Source of the DNA: Hydnum rufescens UP504
Taxonomy: Eukaryota; Basidiomycota; Agaricomycetes; Cantharellales; Hydnaceae
Length of the DNA stretch: 62,755 nt
Assembly: GCA_014904985.1 (NCBI GenBank)
Contig: MU129180.1
Coordinates: 6,633 to 69,387 of the forward strand
Direction: 5' to 3'
The stretch's first letter is position 1. Each line of letters begins with the position of its first letter. The position numbers and the translations under genes are program-made. The notes below the pieces were generated by a model. It saw only the letters and a program-made list of their open reading frames with translations. It was not told the DNA's origin and did not search any database. Below are positions 21,379-32,769 of this stretch, one piece after another.

Positions 21379-22845
21379 GGAAAAGTTTATGTCCCATGCA
21401 ATCCCAAGTTGCATCATGACATTGTCAAGGCTCATCATGACACTCCTGTGGCTGGGCACCCTGGTCGATGGAAGACAGTTGAGCTAGTCACTCACAATTA
21501 CTGGTGGCCAGGAATCACACGATATATTGCCGACTATGTATGGGGGTGTGACAGATGCAATTGCACTAAAACATTCCCCACCATGCCACTAGGGAAACTC
21601 CAACCTAATCAGGTTCCAGATCATCGATGGCAAATCATCACCACAGACTTCATCACAGGCCTCCCACTCAGTCAGGGATATAATGCAATTTGGGTAGTGG
21701 TTGACTGCCTATCAAAATGAATGCATGCAATCCCAACTACAGATGAGGTTGACTCTGTAGGACTTGCTCGACTCTATCGTGACCATGTTTGGAAGCATCA
21801 TGGCTTACCTGAAGAGATTATCAGTGATCGGGGACCCCAGTTTGCATCCTCCTTTATGAAGGAACTCAATCGTCTCCTTGGCATTCACACTTCCCTGTCT
21901 ATGGCATACCATCCTCAAACTGATGGTCAGACTGAGTGAGTCAATCAGGAAATCGAACAATATCTACGCCTCTTCGTCAATGAGAGGCAGGATGATTGGT
22001 ATGACTGGATGGCATTAGCAGAGTTCACCTATAATAATCGCATTCACTCTGCCACCCGACACTCTCCTTTTGAACTCGATACAGGCCAACACCCACGCCT
22101 GGGCACAGAGCCTACTCGGGAAACCTGCCTGGAAGCTGTTGACGAGTTTGTGAAACGTATGAAGCAAGCCACAGAAGAGGCCAAGTCTGCTCTTTGCCAA
22201 GCAGCACATGACATGGCACGCTTCTATGATGCTCATGCACAAACTGCACCCAGTTATGAAAAAGGGGATAAAGTTTGGCTTGATGCAGAAAACATCACAA
22301 CAATGTGCCCTACCAAGAAGTTTGATGACAAGTGGTTTGGTCCCTTCCCGATTGACAAAGTTATCTCACCATCAGCCTATCAGCTAAAACTCACCTGGAA
22401 CTTCCAACAAGTCCACCCAGTGTTCCATGTCAGCAAACTCCGCCCATTCATACCTGATCGTATTCCTGAGCAACGTCAGCCCCCAGTACCCAAACCGATC
22501 ATTACGGCAAAGGGTGACACCGAATATGAGGTCGAGACAATCTTGGACAGTCGTCTCTATTGTACAAAACTGCAATACCTCGTTAAATGGAAAGGCTATG
22601 GCCCGGAGGAAAACAGTTGGGAACCAGAATCGAACCTCGGCAACTCTAAACGGCTCCTGGATGACTTCCATCGCCTCCATCCAAACTCCCCACATTGTAT
22701 TGCAACTGCTATCTGGGATACCCTACCTTTCACCCACTTCGAAAATTTTACTGAGGTCCCCCAGCATACTTTATTTGACTGGACTCAAGGAAAACTCGTT
22801 GTGACGCTGAGTCCTAAAAGGGGGGTAATGTCAGGATCAAATTGA
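21379..22845 (+). pseudogene. Gypsy-3 pol: integrase and chromodomain
   Basis: The HHCC zinc domain (HHDTPVAGHPGRW to CDRCNCTK) is complete. The core has TTDFITGLP, ISDRGPQFASSF and a glutamate in the GQTE region. TGA codons at 21718 (after DCLSK) and 21937 (after DGQTE, before VNQEIEQYL) stand where arginine is normal. A GPFPIDKVISPSAYQLKL segment is the GPY/F-like C-terminal part. A chromodomain follows at about 22525-22690: YEVETILDSR, YLVKWKGYGPEENSWEPE. The final frame runs 17 bp into the 3' LTR before its TGA. Confidence 0.94.
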
Positions 22846-23605
22846 CATTTGCTTCCACCTAAGGACTTACCTGTCAGAGTATCATTCTTCATCGACTCTA
22901 TCATATGGCGCCTACTTCCTCAAATGCTCTTGTCTCCTCTCTCCCTCCATTCACTATGGGGGTTATTGTCATCCTTGCCATTATTGGTATTTCTCTTATT
23001 ATTATTGCCCATGTTCTATCAGGCCTCAGTCAGCGGGCTATGGGCTGGGTAGGCAACCAGTGGCAGCATTGGCGCCCTTGTCAGCACCTGTTGTTCCCTC
23101 ACTCCCCACATGAGTCCATGGAGTTGCCAATTCAGACTCCCCCTCCTCCTCCTCTGCCCCCAGTCCCTGAATCCACATCACCTGTCTCAATCCATACTCC
23201 ATCCACATCATTATGGTCCTTTGACACTTTGGACACCTTTGGAGTACCCAGGCATACACTGCCTTGGAAGTACATACACTAAGGGGGATACATATGGAAG
23301 TGGGGCATAGCCATGTGGAGGTGCGCACAGGATTCATAACACAGCTGCGTCAGCTTAGTGATGGTGGCTGTGGAGGCTGATTGATGGGCTGTGGAGCCGG
23401 CACTCTAGGAGGATCCAGAAGGTTATGGAAGCTGACGGAAGGCTCTGGAAGGCTGGAGGCTGTGTGCAGGAAATAGTATTTATAGCCCTTTGCAGTTGGG
23501 GGATCACCAGTTTTGATCTCTCAGGATTCCCACTGCGATAGTGTGTGGTTAATTAATCTCTTTCCTCTTTCTGTTTGTGGCTTCGACGGCAGTGTCACCC
23601 TGACA
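22829..23605 (+). repeat. Gypsy-3 3' LTR (777 bp)
   Basis: It starts directly after the polypurine tract AAAAGGGGGG and matches the 5' LTR closely. It is about 60 bp shorter because the sequence between the two CTCAGGATTCCCACTG copies is missing. Confidence 0.95.
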
Positions 23606-23777
23606 GATATAGTGTGAATGTGTGATGAGGTCATGCCATGCTTGGGCTTAGCAACTCAACACCAGAGATAGGGGGACTTAGAAATTTTCATGAAATTAAG
23701 ATGATGGATTCAGTGAAGTGAGCAAAACAAAACAAAAAGAAGCTAAACTAGCTAGATAGCACAAGGAAATTACACAG
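23606..23777. other. Gene-free flank of Gypsy-3
   Basis: It begins with the target duplication GATAT. No coding or repeat structure is seen. Confidence 0.5.
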
Positions 23778-25684
23778 TTATTTTTTGGGCGATGTGTGCA
23801 TGCATTCAAGCACCCAAGAGACTTCTTCAACAGCAAGGGCCCACTTTTTCTGCTCTTCCACATGTTTCACACTCACATTCCCCCACCATGCCATTGGTTC
23901 CACCCACCCGCAATGAGGACCAATCACCTTTATGGTCAGCAGCAGGAGAAATATATCCCTTGTTACCTGGTTTCTCCATCCTCCAACTTGGTTGGCACAC
24001 TTTCCACCATTTCTTCCAACTCCCACTGTGCAGAGTCAAGGCAGCATGGTGCGACATTGTAGGGAACCAGGTAAGGCTTCAAGCACACTGTATCCAGTTG
24101 TGGACTGCAACCAGACAATCTTTTGCTGGGAACCTTCCATTCTGCACAGACATAACAATAAGGTTAGTGATGAAACTCCTGTTTTTTTCATAGGGACTTA
24201 TGCTGTCTTTTATGTTGCCCAGATCACCCTCAAAAATAACCCAATTGGCAAGAAGCTCTCCCCATTCTTTGGATGATGTGAGGGAGGTGGCATGCTTCAG
24301 GAAGGGACCATACCACTTAGGTGGGGCCTCCATGGACGCATTGATATTGCAAGTGTCCATAGCCCCATTCACAGGCAAGTCCACATCCGAATTGCTGATG
24401 GTGGGCATTGACTTGCAGGCTCTCCTGTGGACACTCTTGTGAGACTTCACAATGATCTTGGGTGGTGACAGGGGAGACTCTGGAGAGGAGGGAGGATCGC
24501 TGTCTGAATCATGGGCAACAGGTGTGGATTTTTGGGTATGAGAGGACTTCATTGACTTGGTCATTGGGGGTTCGGTATTCAATTCATCAACAATGGTCAG
24601 CCTAGCACTGTGTCTGGACTTTGAGGCTGATTTCACAGAGTCAGGAAAGATGATAGAACCACTCTCTGACTCTTCAACTTCTGGTGGCAACTTGCGAATG
24701 TTGTCATGGTGTTTCGCACTCAACTCAGATGATGTTGGAGATTCGGACACCAAGTCCACAATGCCTGCATGCTTTCTCGATTGGGGGGGTGATGCAGCTG
24801 ACATATCAGACAAGTATGCCTTATGCTTTCAGCCATATTTCTTTGGATTGTTTGTGGGACATAGCATGTCACTTTTGGGGTGATTCTTGTCAACATCAGA
24901 GTTGGTGGTGATTGTGAATGAGACAGCAGGAGTGGGATGTACTCCTGAATTCATTCCCGGGTACGTGGTGATTGCTGAGATGGCAGGAGTCAGATCAAGC
25001 ATTCCTGGGTATGTGGTGATTGCTGAGATGGCAGGAGTTGGATCAAGTGTTCCTGGGTATATGGTGATTGCTGAGATGGAAGGAGTCGGATGTGCCCCAG
25101 CAGGCATTCCTGGCAATGACGAAGCCACAGCTCCTGATGACGACAAGGATGTAGTCACCAACAACTGTGGGGTTGTGCTTGACAACAATGGTGTGATGGC
25201 CACCACTAGGGCATGTTCGTGTACTTGTGTGGCATGAGGTAGTATACCAGCCTGAGGTTGAGTGGATGGTGCAGAGGCTGGGGAAACAGTATCCGGCTCA
25301 AGGCCAAATACAGCACATTCATCATCACTGCCATGGTCATTACCTTCATTGTCCAATCTGAAGGAATGATCAAGAGAAGGAGAGCAGGAGCGATTGGGAG
25401 ACGTGACATGAGGACAATGTGCACTATTCGTGACTGTAATGGCAACATCCTCACTATCAGCAATGGCAGGGGCTATCCCTATGCTGCCAGATCTCAATGA
25501 CTGTAAAGATTGTGCATCATGAACTTCGTTTGCTATCAAGGCTATAAATTAGCATCTGTATTGCAGCACAAGGGAAGAATACTTATGGTATACCACATTC
25601 ATGAACTCGCTGTATTTTGGCATTATCATGTCATTGAAAAGCTCATGGGCAAAACTTCCGAAATCGAGAGGATGATCTTCTACA
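23778..25684 (-). pseudogene. Decayed multi-exon fungal gene of unknown function (gene D)
   Basis: On the minus strand a first coding piece (25684-25523, HPLDFGSFAHELFNDMIM) is followed by an intron-like ATGCTAATTTATAG. A 236-residue stretch (25539-24829) and a 245-residue stretch (24828-24079) then follow, joined in frame across a single TGA (24829-24831) in PKKYG-stop-KHKAYLSDMSA. The middle is low-complexity Ser/Thr/Pro with three 16-residue repeats. The C-terminal part has PPKWYGPFLKHATSL, WGELLANWVIFEG and, after breaks, KKWALAVEEVSWVLECM. This Trp-rich pattern resembles a repetitive family of hypothetical proteins in agaricomycetes; I know no function. It is broken downstream of 24079. 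Confidence 0.55.
24950..25095 (-). repeat. 48-bp coding tandem repeat, three units
   Basis: On the minus strand the unit encodes a 16-residue repeat around TPAISAITTYPGM. Units are 48 bp, a multiple of three, and keep frame. Confidence 0.8.
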
Positions 25685-25739
25685 GTTTCACCTCTATGGA
25701 TATTAGATCAAATATTAGTAACTGCTCAAGTGCACTCAA

Positions 25740-25871
25740 TGGTGTTAATACACACTGGCTTGTGACTAAATTGGCTATTGGCTGGATTTGTTGTAGACTG
25801 GCCCTTATGGCTACGTCTGATGCATCAGAATATATACAATACAGCCTAGCTGGAATCAAGTGACCAAGCAT
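25740..25871 (-). pseudogene. Gypsy-2 RNase H fragment
   Basis: The minus strand encodes YSDASDVAIRASLQQIQPI, the opening of a Gypsy RNase H domain (first catalytic Asp in SDASD). The usual downstream blocks are absent; other coding sequence follows instead. Confidence 0.6.
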
Positions 25872-25976
25872 GGGGGCCGAGACCAGCCCTTCTTTGACAT
25901 CTTCAAAGGCTCATTCTTGCTCTGCCCCCCAAGTCCAGCTTGTGCCTTTTCGTAGTAGTTCGAATAATGGCACTGC

Positions 25977-26981
25977 TCACTCTGAGTAGTGCAGTATAAA
26001 GTGCAAGAAGTAAACGGCCATCCCCAGGAATGTTTGCAGTGTTGCTCTATTATGGGGGTGGGCTAGGTCCATAACAGCCTTGATCTTTTCCTTGTGGGTC
26101 AACAACCCAAGTTGGGAGACCTTTTGCCCCAGTAGTAGGATAGAGGTGTACATGAAGTGGCACTTCTTGGGAGCCAAGGTTAGTTTAGCTTCAGCACATG
26201 CCTGTAGGACTTGGTCGAGGTGCTCCAGGTGCTCCTCATATGATTTTGAATATACTACGATGTCGTCTATGTACACCAGTGAGAATATCCATAGGAATGG
26301 GGTGAGGATAGATTGCATCATCCTCTGAAAGATTGAAGGGCCACTCCTAAGGCCAAAGGGCATTTGTTTGAATTGCCAGAGCCCTCAGTGAGAATGGAAG
26401 GCTGTTTTCTCTTTATCCTCCTCATCTATCGTCATCTGATGGAATCCTGCCAGCGCATCAAGGGTGGACAAGACCTGTGATCCTGACAGGGCTTGCAGGA
26501 TCTCCATTTGTTGAGGGATCAGGAATTCATCAGGTATAGTCATGGCATTGAGTTTCCTGTAGTCTACACAGAATCTTGGTTTCCCATTTTGATATGCTAT
26601 AACTACAGGGGCAGCCCAGGGACTTTTTGAAGGTTCCACCACCTCCTGACAGATCCACTTGTCCATCTGCTTGTTGATCACTTGTCTTTTCGCTGGAGAA
26701 GCCCCGTACATAGGCATGGACACAGGGTGGGCCTCCTCCTTCATGTGGATCTTGGCAATCATTTCCAACATCCCCAGGTGATCATCAAACCCGAACACCT
26801 GGATATGCTTTTTGATCAGAGCCAGAGTCTTCGCTTTTATGTCTGGAGGGGTGTCTGGAGTGATGTCTATGAGTTCTTCGAGTTTCTTTGAGTTGTACAT
26901 AGTCGGGTCCACAGGCTCTGACGTTTTAGGGCCCCAAAGCTCATTGGGATCATTGGGTCCTGGGGGAATCTCCAGCACTCA
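25977..26981 (-). pseudogene. Gypsy-2 reverse transcriptase
   Basis: Blocks in order: EVVEPSKSPWAAPVVIAY, PRFCVDYRKLNAMTIPDE, FHQMTIDEEDKEKTAFHSH, TGA (26385-26387), GLWQFKQMPFGLRSGPSIFQ, then SLVYIDDIVVYSKSYEEHL with the catalytic YIDD, and AKLTLAPKKCHF. The TGA sits where Gypsy RTs have arginine (HRG). A second TGA at 26979-26981 corresponds exactly to CGA in Gypsy-1 (arginine of LRALEIPP), and the neighbouring codon changed from GCG to GTG. The fold is otherwise complete up to the thumb. Confidence 0.92.
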
Positions 26982-27029
26982 TGACTTCACTGATGCTTGA
27001 TCTGATAGATACTTGTCCCCTAGTGATCC

Positions 27030-27840
27030 TCAGGCAATCTTCTGCACTACCTGGGCATAGGCTTTCAAGTGCTGCATTCGTTCATCATCCCTGGCTCTAT
27101 CGAAGTACTGCTCTGGGTCATGTAGAACGCCCAGTACATTGCCCTTGCAAATCCATTCTGTGGTGGGGGATGTATTGGCTACCTGCACTATGAGCTCTTT
27201 AGACTTAAGCAGTGCTGATGGAGCTGCTAGGAAGCACCCATTGCTCATGGGAAGTGTAACCCTCTCCATGAACCATTCCTCACACCCCACTACTAGACCT
27301 TCCACCAGAACCCTGGCAGCCCATCCAGGATGGATTCTCACATCCTTTGCCACTCGCAGCAGGTATGGCATGTGGCAATATTCTTGGCACCTGTTGGGGT
27401 TCCTGGAAGCAGCTAGGTATGCGGCACAATTCTGGATCCCTTGGGGATGGCATGGCCAGACTTGGACATTTCTTGCCACAAGGGGGGTCAAGTGAGCACG
27501 AATGTTGAATTTCTCCTCCAGCTGACTGATCGAGAGGCACATCTCTTGTGCCATTCTCAGCACAGAGACCTCATAGTTAACCTGGAAGTCCTCCCCTAGC
27601 AACATGGGGACGTTCATTCCTGGTATCACATAGGCTTCCTCAAGGAATTCTAGCATTTGACTGTCTGTCATAGGCATGAAGACTTGAAGGTTCATGTAGC
27701 CTAGGATTTTTGCTTGGTTGGTGAGCTCAAAAAGGCTAAGTTTCATCCCCTTTTGTAATTTTGGGCAACATTCCAAGGCTTTATAGCATTCCTCTGATAT
27801 CAGCATGATGTCAGCACCTGAATCTAGTCATAGCTGTACT
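27030..27840 (-). pseudogene. Gypsy-2 protease-to-RT linker
   Basis: A 258-residue open stretch begins just after the protease active site and covers LSLFELTNQAKILGYMNLQV, VPMLLGEDFQVNYEVSVLR and MSNGCFLAAPSALLKSKEL. The gene-level order is the same as in Gypsy-1. The stop at 27030-27032 replaces a tryptophan codon kept in Gypsy-1 (TGG to TGA). This is a C-to-T change outside CpG and an exception to the general pattern. Confidence 0.75.
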
Positions 27841-28243
27841 TCTGGACTCAAGAGTGACCACAGGTAGCCACCATATATGCTAAGCGCTGTAATGCCCAGA
27901 GCTGATTTCCCTGGGGGTGTGGTTCTAGCCTTGAGGCAACGAATAACCTTCACTGGAAGGTCATTCAGAGCCTTTGGTGATTCCAGTGGCCTGTTCTCAA
28001 CTGGCTTCGATGCTGCGGCCACTGCTACAAATTGCTGACTTGTTTCTCCCAGATTGCAGGGGTGCTGTCTATCAGGAGGTTTTCTTGGGGAATCCAGGAA
28101 GGATTTCACAGGAGGGGGAAGCTGTATATTACTCATTGCTACATTTACATTATGCAACAAGTGTTCTTGAGTCTCTATATATGTGGGCTTCCAATAGGTT
28201 ACAGGGGAACTAGATGGCAAAGCTGTGTTCATCTGTCCTGTAA

Positions 28244-29226
28244 TTAAAAATCCTGGCTGGAATCTATGGCAGCTGAATATGCTGCTTTGTAATTAGGCAT
28301 CTCATAACACTGGTGTTCCTTTTTGAGCATTCTCCTCTTGAGATGATTGGAATATGCTCCATAGTGTTTACATTCCCAGACCCAATGCTTCTTGCTCCCA
28401 CAGGTGAAACACTTCTGGCCGGGCTTGTTATGGCTGACCACAGAGTCATCTCGAGGATATGGGTACATCTTTTCGACATTATCCGCCATCTTGTTCAAGA
28501 GGGGTACGTGACACTGAGGGTGATAGGATCGGCCTGCCGGGCACTTTCCCATGTTAAATGCTGTCGAGGAGGCCCTATTTCCTTCTACTTCCTCACTGGA
28601 GTAGTAGAAGGCTCCCTCGGAATTGTCCTCAAAGGGGGAGTGCAAGGAATCCTCCTCCTCCCTTTCTTCATCATTCCCCTGCATGGCTAAATTGGCTCTC
28701 TTGGAGCTCCTTGCTCCTAGATGACATCAGTAGTACTGTGAAGATCTCCACTGGGTGATCAACATGGCTTCAAATTGTTTGGCTGACATCAGGACTGATT
28801 CTATCAGGGGCTGGTCACTCCAGTGCAGGATGACATCCCACTCAGTTGGCATGTTGTTCATGACCGAAGCCATTTCCTTGGGACTATTGGGGGTGAATCA
28901 CAAGAAAATGCATGAGAGGAGGATTCGCCATTGTATGTACTCTGCAGGTAATTCGTCAGGGTACTCGGCACTGCGGAAGACCTCTTTGTTGTATTTGAGG
29001 CACTGCGCCATGTACCAGACCTCTCCTAGATAGCAATGTAAGACCCACTCACACAGGTTGTCCCACAACTGGAGAATTGAGTGTTTGACAAGCATGGAGT
29101 GCACCCACCAAGCAGTTGCTACCACTCCTTTAAAACGGTGTGTCGCTATCATGGGCAACTGGCCCTCCAATGTAGGGCCTAGACTGGCGAGATTGTTACA
29201 TTCGTACAGCCAGTCAATTCACCTTG
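28244..29226 (-). pseudogene. Gypsy-2 gag
   Basis: The capsid-like part (29170-28700) reads LWDNLCEWVLHCYLGEVWYM and FTPNSPKEMASVMNN. The C-terminal part (28684-28244) has YYSSEEVEGN and the knuckle CFTCGSKKHWVWEC. A TGA near 28898 interrupts IFL-stop-FTPNSP, where the relatives have TGC or GGC, so this one is not a CGA change. Coding similarity to Gypsy-1 ends at IDWLYE near 29226, at the start of the neighbouring terminal repeat. Confidence 0.85.
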
Positions 29227-29400
29227 GACCACCGTATATCAGGACCTTCTTAGGTACCAAATCCCAGGCACTTTTTGGTACCTAGGGAGGCCCTCCCAAC
29301 ATGGGGCCCAATTGGGCCAAATACCCCATATCGGCCAGACCAAGTTGGGCCCCAATGGGGCCCCAGTCTCTGAACTTCATGCCTGCAACATGCACCAACC
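29227..29400 (+). repeat. Left terminal repeat with GGTACC hairpin
   Basis: TAGGTACCAAA at 29252 and TTTGGTACCTA at 29275 form a hairpin, extended by AGGACCTTC / GGGAGGCCCT. GGGGCCC tracts follow at 29307-29365. The reverse complement of 48880-48985 shows the same order. Gypsy-2 gag ends exactly at its left side. Confidence 0.65.
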
Positions 29401-29518
29401 TATACATATACTTATGGCAAGGGTAGACTTATAGCATTAAGAAGTTACTATAGGCAAGTTAGCAAGAAACATGAGACTAAGTTAAAGGGCATCAACCCAA
29501 GAGGAGCATGACACTAAG
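29401..29518. other. Short gene-free spacer
   Basis: No recognised structure lies between the terminal repeat and the 3' end of gene A. Confidence 0.4.
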
Positions 29519-32500
29519 TCAACACTGTTGAAATGATGTAGATAATCCAAGGCTGTCAAGTCCCCAGGTAACATCCATAGAATTATGTGCAACCCCATTC
29601 TCATAGTTGAGACCATCTGACATGGTACTGGGACCTCCAAAATCATGCATGCCAATCTCCACATGTCCTTGTTGGTGCCCCATTGAAAACCCAAATAGGT
29701 CATCAGGTTGTGCAGTTCCAGGATAGTCACCATGTTGTAGGGTAGAAGTCTGACGGAGCAGAATCATGTCAGCATTGTGGTCCATGGTTCCATTCACGGA
29801 TCCAGGATATGCATTGAAGGTATTATCAAACGAGGTGGGATCGAAATATGACAAGTCCACTCCTCTCCAGTCCGTCCTTGGGAGGTCAATCAGTGGAGGC
29901 GGAGGGGCTGAGGTGACACCAGAGACAGAGGGAGAGGCTTGTGAGTTGGAAAAACGAGGCCGGGGCTTTGGTTGTGGTTGCAGTTCATTTCCAAGATGTA
30001 CCTTGGAGGGCCCAGAGGGGTCACTCTCTACAGCATTGTCACTTTCGCTGTTGATATAGGCACTAGAGAGTGGTGTCGACTTCCGCTTTCCTTTGGCCCT
30101 CTTGGTCCCCTTCCTTAGATCTGATGACAACTCTCGTATCTTCTTTGTCACCCCACCATCAACGAGACTATCACTGGCATTCCTTCGCTTAGCACCACCA
30201 CCTGAGCTCCCTCCAGCAACCTTCTTGGAGGCAGCATCCCTAGCCCCCTTCAGCGATAGTATCACGTCCCCATTGTGATCAACAATCAATGGGATATCCG
30301 ATGCATCCCCCTCTGGCCAATCATCGAGGCTGCTGAGTGTAACCTTCCTCTCAGGATTGGTATCCTGAAGCGTGAAGTATAAGGCCTTCCAATGTGATGT
30401 TCCATAGTGATCACTATACTCAGAACCGAAGTTTGGAAACTGGGCATTGGGCAAAAAATTCCTGAGTACGAGCTTGTGCTCGATTAGAATCTTCGCCAAG
30501 TTCGTCCATGGGAAGACCGAAAATTCCACGTATGGCCTGAATAGGGCAGCAAGCATGCCCTTGATGGCTGTCCGGGTCTTGTAGACGTTGCTGAGATCAA
30601 ATGCTCTCTTCTTCTGGGACTCCTCAGCCGTAAACTCGCGCAATGCCTCGTGCTGAGAACATTTCGAAAGAATGAAACAATATATATCAGAAATCTCGGC
30701 AGCCATCGAGAATTTGGCGTTAAACCATTCGGACATCTCGATAGATCCCAGGCGGCATTCATTTTGCGCATGAGCAGCAGGGGATGCAGCGTTACTGCTA
30801 ACCATAATAAACATCGCATGCACATCCATGGTCGCAAGCCATTGCATATCATGTGTCCATTTTTCCTTCTGAGCAGACATAATCCGAGCGATATCCCCTC
30901 CTGACTGCGCAATCTGTTTCGCAGCAGCAGCCTTCACACCATCATGTTCCCGATGAGCCTTGTGGCTTCTGCTGCCCAAGTATCAGAGTCCTCGCCTCCA
31001 AAAGACTCGATAAGCTTAAGGTATGCGGCGAACCACATTACTTGTGTATTCAGAGGCAGAGACTGCATATAAGATTGTCAGCACAAGAACGGCCATGTAA
31101 ATGTGGGTAGGCATACCTGAAGAATTGAGGTTTGGATTTGACTGGCGATACGAAGACTGGAAGGCATTCCACGCATTTCCATTTTGCTGGAATTTCGACG
31201 GGGCTGCCGCCAAGGCAATGCGCCTAACAGATTCAGGACTTCGTTTCCACTCTTTTGCCTTTGCATCCAAGTCCACAAGGAACTCGATACATCGGTTTTG
31301 AGCCCAGGCTACCTGTTTGGCACTGAACTGCCCACCCCAAGGTGCATGCCTCATTATCATCAACATGATTGGGATCCATGTTACGAGTATTTGTCGAGAG
31401 CAGTCTGAGTGGTCAAATGTGGTGATGAGAACGAGGGCGGAGGGGGCGACTGAGGAAGCAAAACAGGAGGGGAAGGTGATGTACGAGAGGAGAGCAGCAG
31501 GGGATCAGCGTACTGCTAACCATAATAAAACTGCAGCACATTCCATGGTACACAAGATTGCATACATGTGTCCAATTTTTCCTTCTGAGGCAGACATAAT
31601 CCAAGCATATCCCCTCCTGACTGCGCATCTGTTTCGCAGCAGCAGCCTTCACACCATCATGTTCCGCGATGAGCCTTGTGGCTTCTGCTGCCCAAGTATC
31701 AGAGTCCTCGCCTCCAAAAGACTCGATAAGCTTAGGTATGCCAGCCGAACCACATTACTTGTGTATTCAGAGGCAGAGACTGCGTATAAGATTGTCAGCA
31801 CAAGAACGGCCATGTAAATGTGGGTAGGCATACCTGAAGAATTGAGGTTTGGATTTGACTGGCGATACGAAGACTGGAAGGCATTCCACGCATTTCCATT
31901 TCGCTGGAATTTCGACAGGGCTGCCGCCAAGGCAATGCGCCTAATGGATTCAGGACTTCGTTTCCACTCTTTTGCCTTTGCATCCAAGTCTGCAAGGAAC
32001 TCGATACATCGGTTTGAGCCAGGCTACCTGTTCGGCACTGAACCGCCCACCAAGGTGCATGCCCTCATTATCATCAACATGATCGGGATCCATGTTACAA
32101 GTATTGTCAAGAGCAGTCTGAGTGGTCAAACGTGGTGATGAGAATGAGGGCGGAGGGGCGACTGAGGAAGCAAAACAGGAGGGGAAGGTGATGTACGAGA
32201 GGACGAGGGTGGAGGTGAAAAGCCATGTGCTTGTGTGCTCTGGGACTCGGCCCGACGCTGGAGGGACAGAGACATACTTGACTGATGAGGAGTACCTTGC
32301 TGCCCCACAGATACATGTGAGTTCGGATTCGAAGGACAAGTCTGACCGCGAATCGATTTCGACGACAAGACGCGATGGTCACCGAGTTGCATCATCATCA
32401 GCTCCATCACGAGATTGGGTATCACTCCCGGCACCCTGAGAGACACTGGATTCCCCCTGAGGCACCAGCGGGCCCAGCTCCAATCCTGGCGCGAGACTTG

Positions 32501-32769
32501 GGATCTTTCAATGTAGTAGGCGGGTCCGCATCTTCTTCGTCAGACTCGGAAGAGGTCTCGGGGGGATCAATAGAGCATGTTTTTTGAGGGACTCTAGACT
32601 TGGGGCCGATCTTGGGTGGAGCTTTGGTGCGAGATTTAGAAGCCAAGGCCTTGGTACTTCTGGTATTAGAATGATGAGAGCGAAGGGTGGAGAGCTTCAG
32701 GGAGACTTCAGGTTCTGGTGACTGGGTAATGAGCGTAGGGTTCGAGCGAGTCCACCGGCCATTCATCAT
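29519..32769 (-). CDS. Gene A: hypothetical protein, multi-exon, partly duplicated
   Basis: The main 3' exon (30979-29519) encodes about 480 residues: an N-terminal alanine-rich helical part (VKAAAAKQIAQSGGDIARIM), a conserved-looking middle (SEWFNAKFSMAAEISDIYCF) and a Lys/Ser-rich then Pro-rich tail. An upstream exon gives WKRSPESVRRIALAAAPSKF followed by SSYRQSNPNLNSSG, then a GTATGCCTAC intron. The first exon near 32769-32422 starts MMNGRWTRSNPTLITQSPEP. A 0.7-kb block with the middle exons is present twice. In copy 1 a missing base breaks the frame at ATCGGGAAC; copy 2 has ATCGCGGAAC and reads through. I recognise no domain or function. Confidence 0.5.
30774..32202. repeat. Tandem duplication inside gene A (two 0.71-kb units)
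   Basis: Unit 1 is 30774-31490 and unit 2 is 31494-32202. The units are similar over their full length but differ by many 1-3 base deletions, mostly in unit 2. The junction has GAGAGGAGAGCAGCAGG, giving short homology. Confidence 0.88.

Larger units (their letters stand above)
16631..23605 (+). mobile_element. Full-length chromovirus (Ty3/Gypsy), inactivated (Gypsy-3)
   Basis: A 6975-bp element with LTRs at both ends, TGTCAGG...CCTGACA termini and a perfect 5-bp target duplication GATAT (16626-16630 and 23606-23610). Order: Gag with CCHC knuckle, protease, RT, RNase H, integrase, chromodomain, polypurine tract. It is structurally complete, but six TGA codons (18109, 19100, 20123, 21376, 21718, 21937) and about four frameshifts prevent translation. 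Each TGA stands where arginine CGA is plausible. The chromodomain suggests targeting of integration to marked chromatin, as known for chromoviruses. Confidence 0.97.
25740..29226 (-). mobile_element. Truncated Ty3/Gypsy element, minus strand (Gypsy-2)
   Basis: A paralogue of Gypsy-1 reading right to left: Gag (29226-28244), protease region, RT with catalytic YIDD, and a scrap of RNase H. No LTR is visible at either end. Its 5' end is cut at 29226, where the GGTACC-type terminal repeat begins. Compared with Gypsy-1 it has lost many CpGs: GCGAATCCATTCCGTGG in Gypsy-1 reads GCAAATCCATTCTGTGG here. It is therefore the more strongly mutated copy. Confidence 0.87.
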
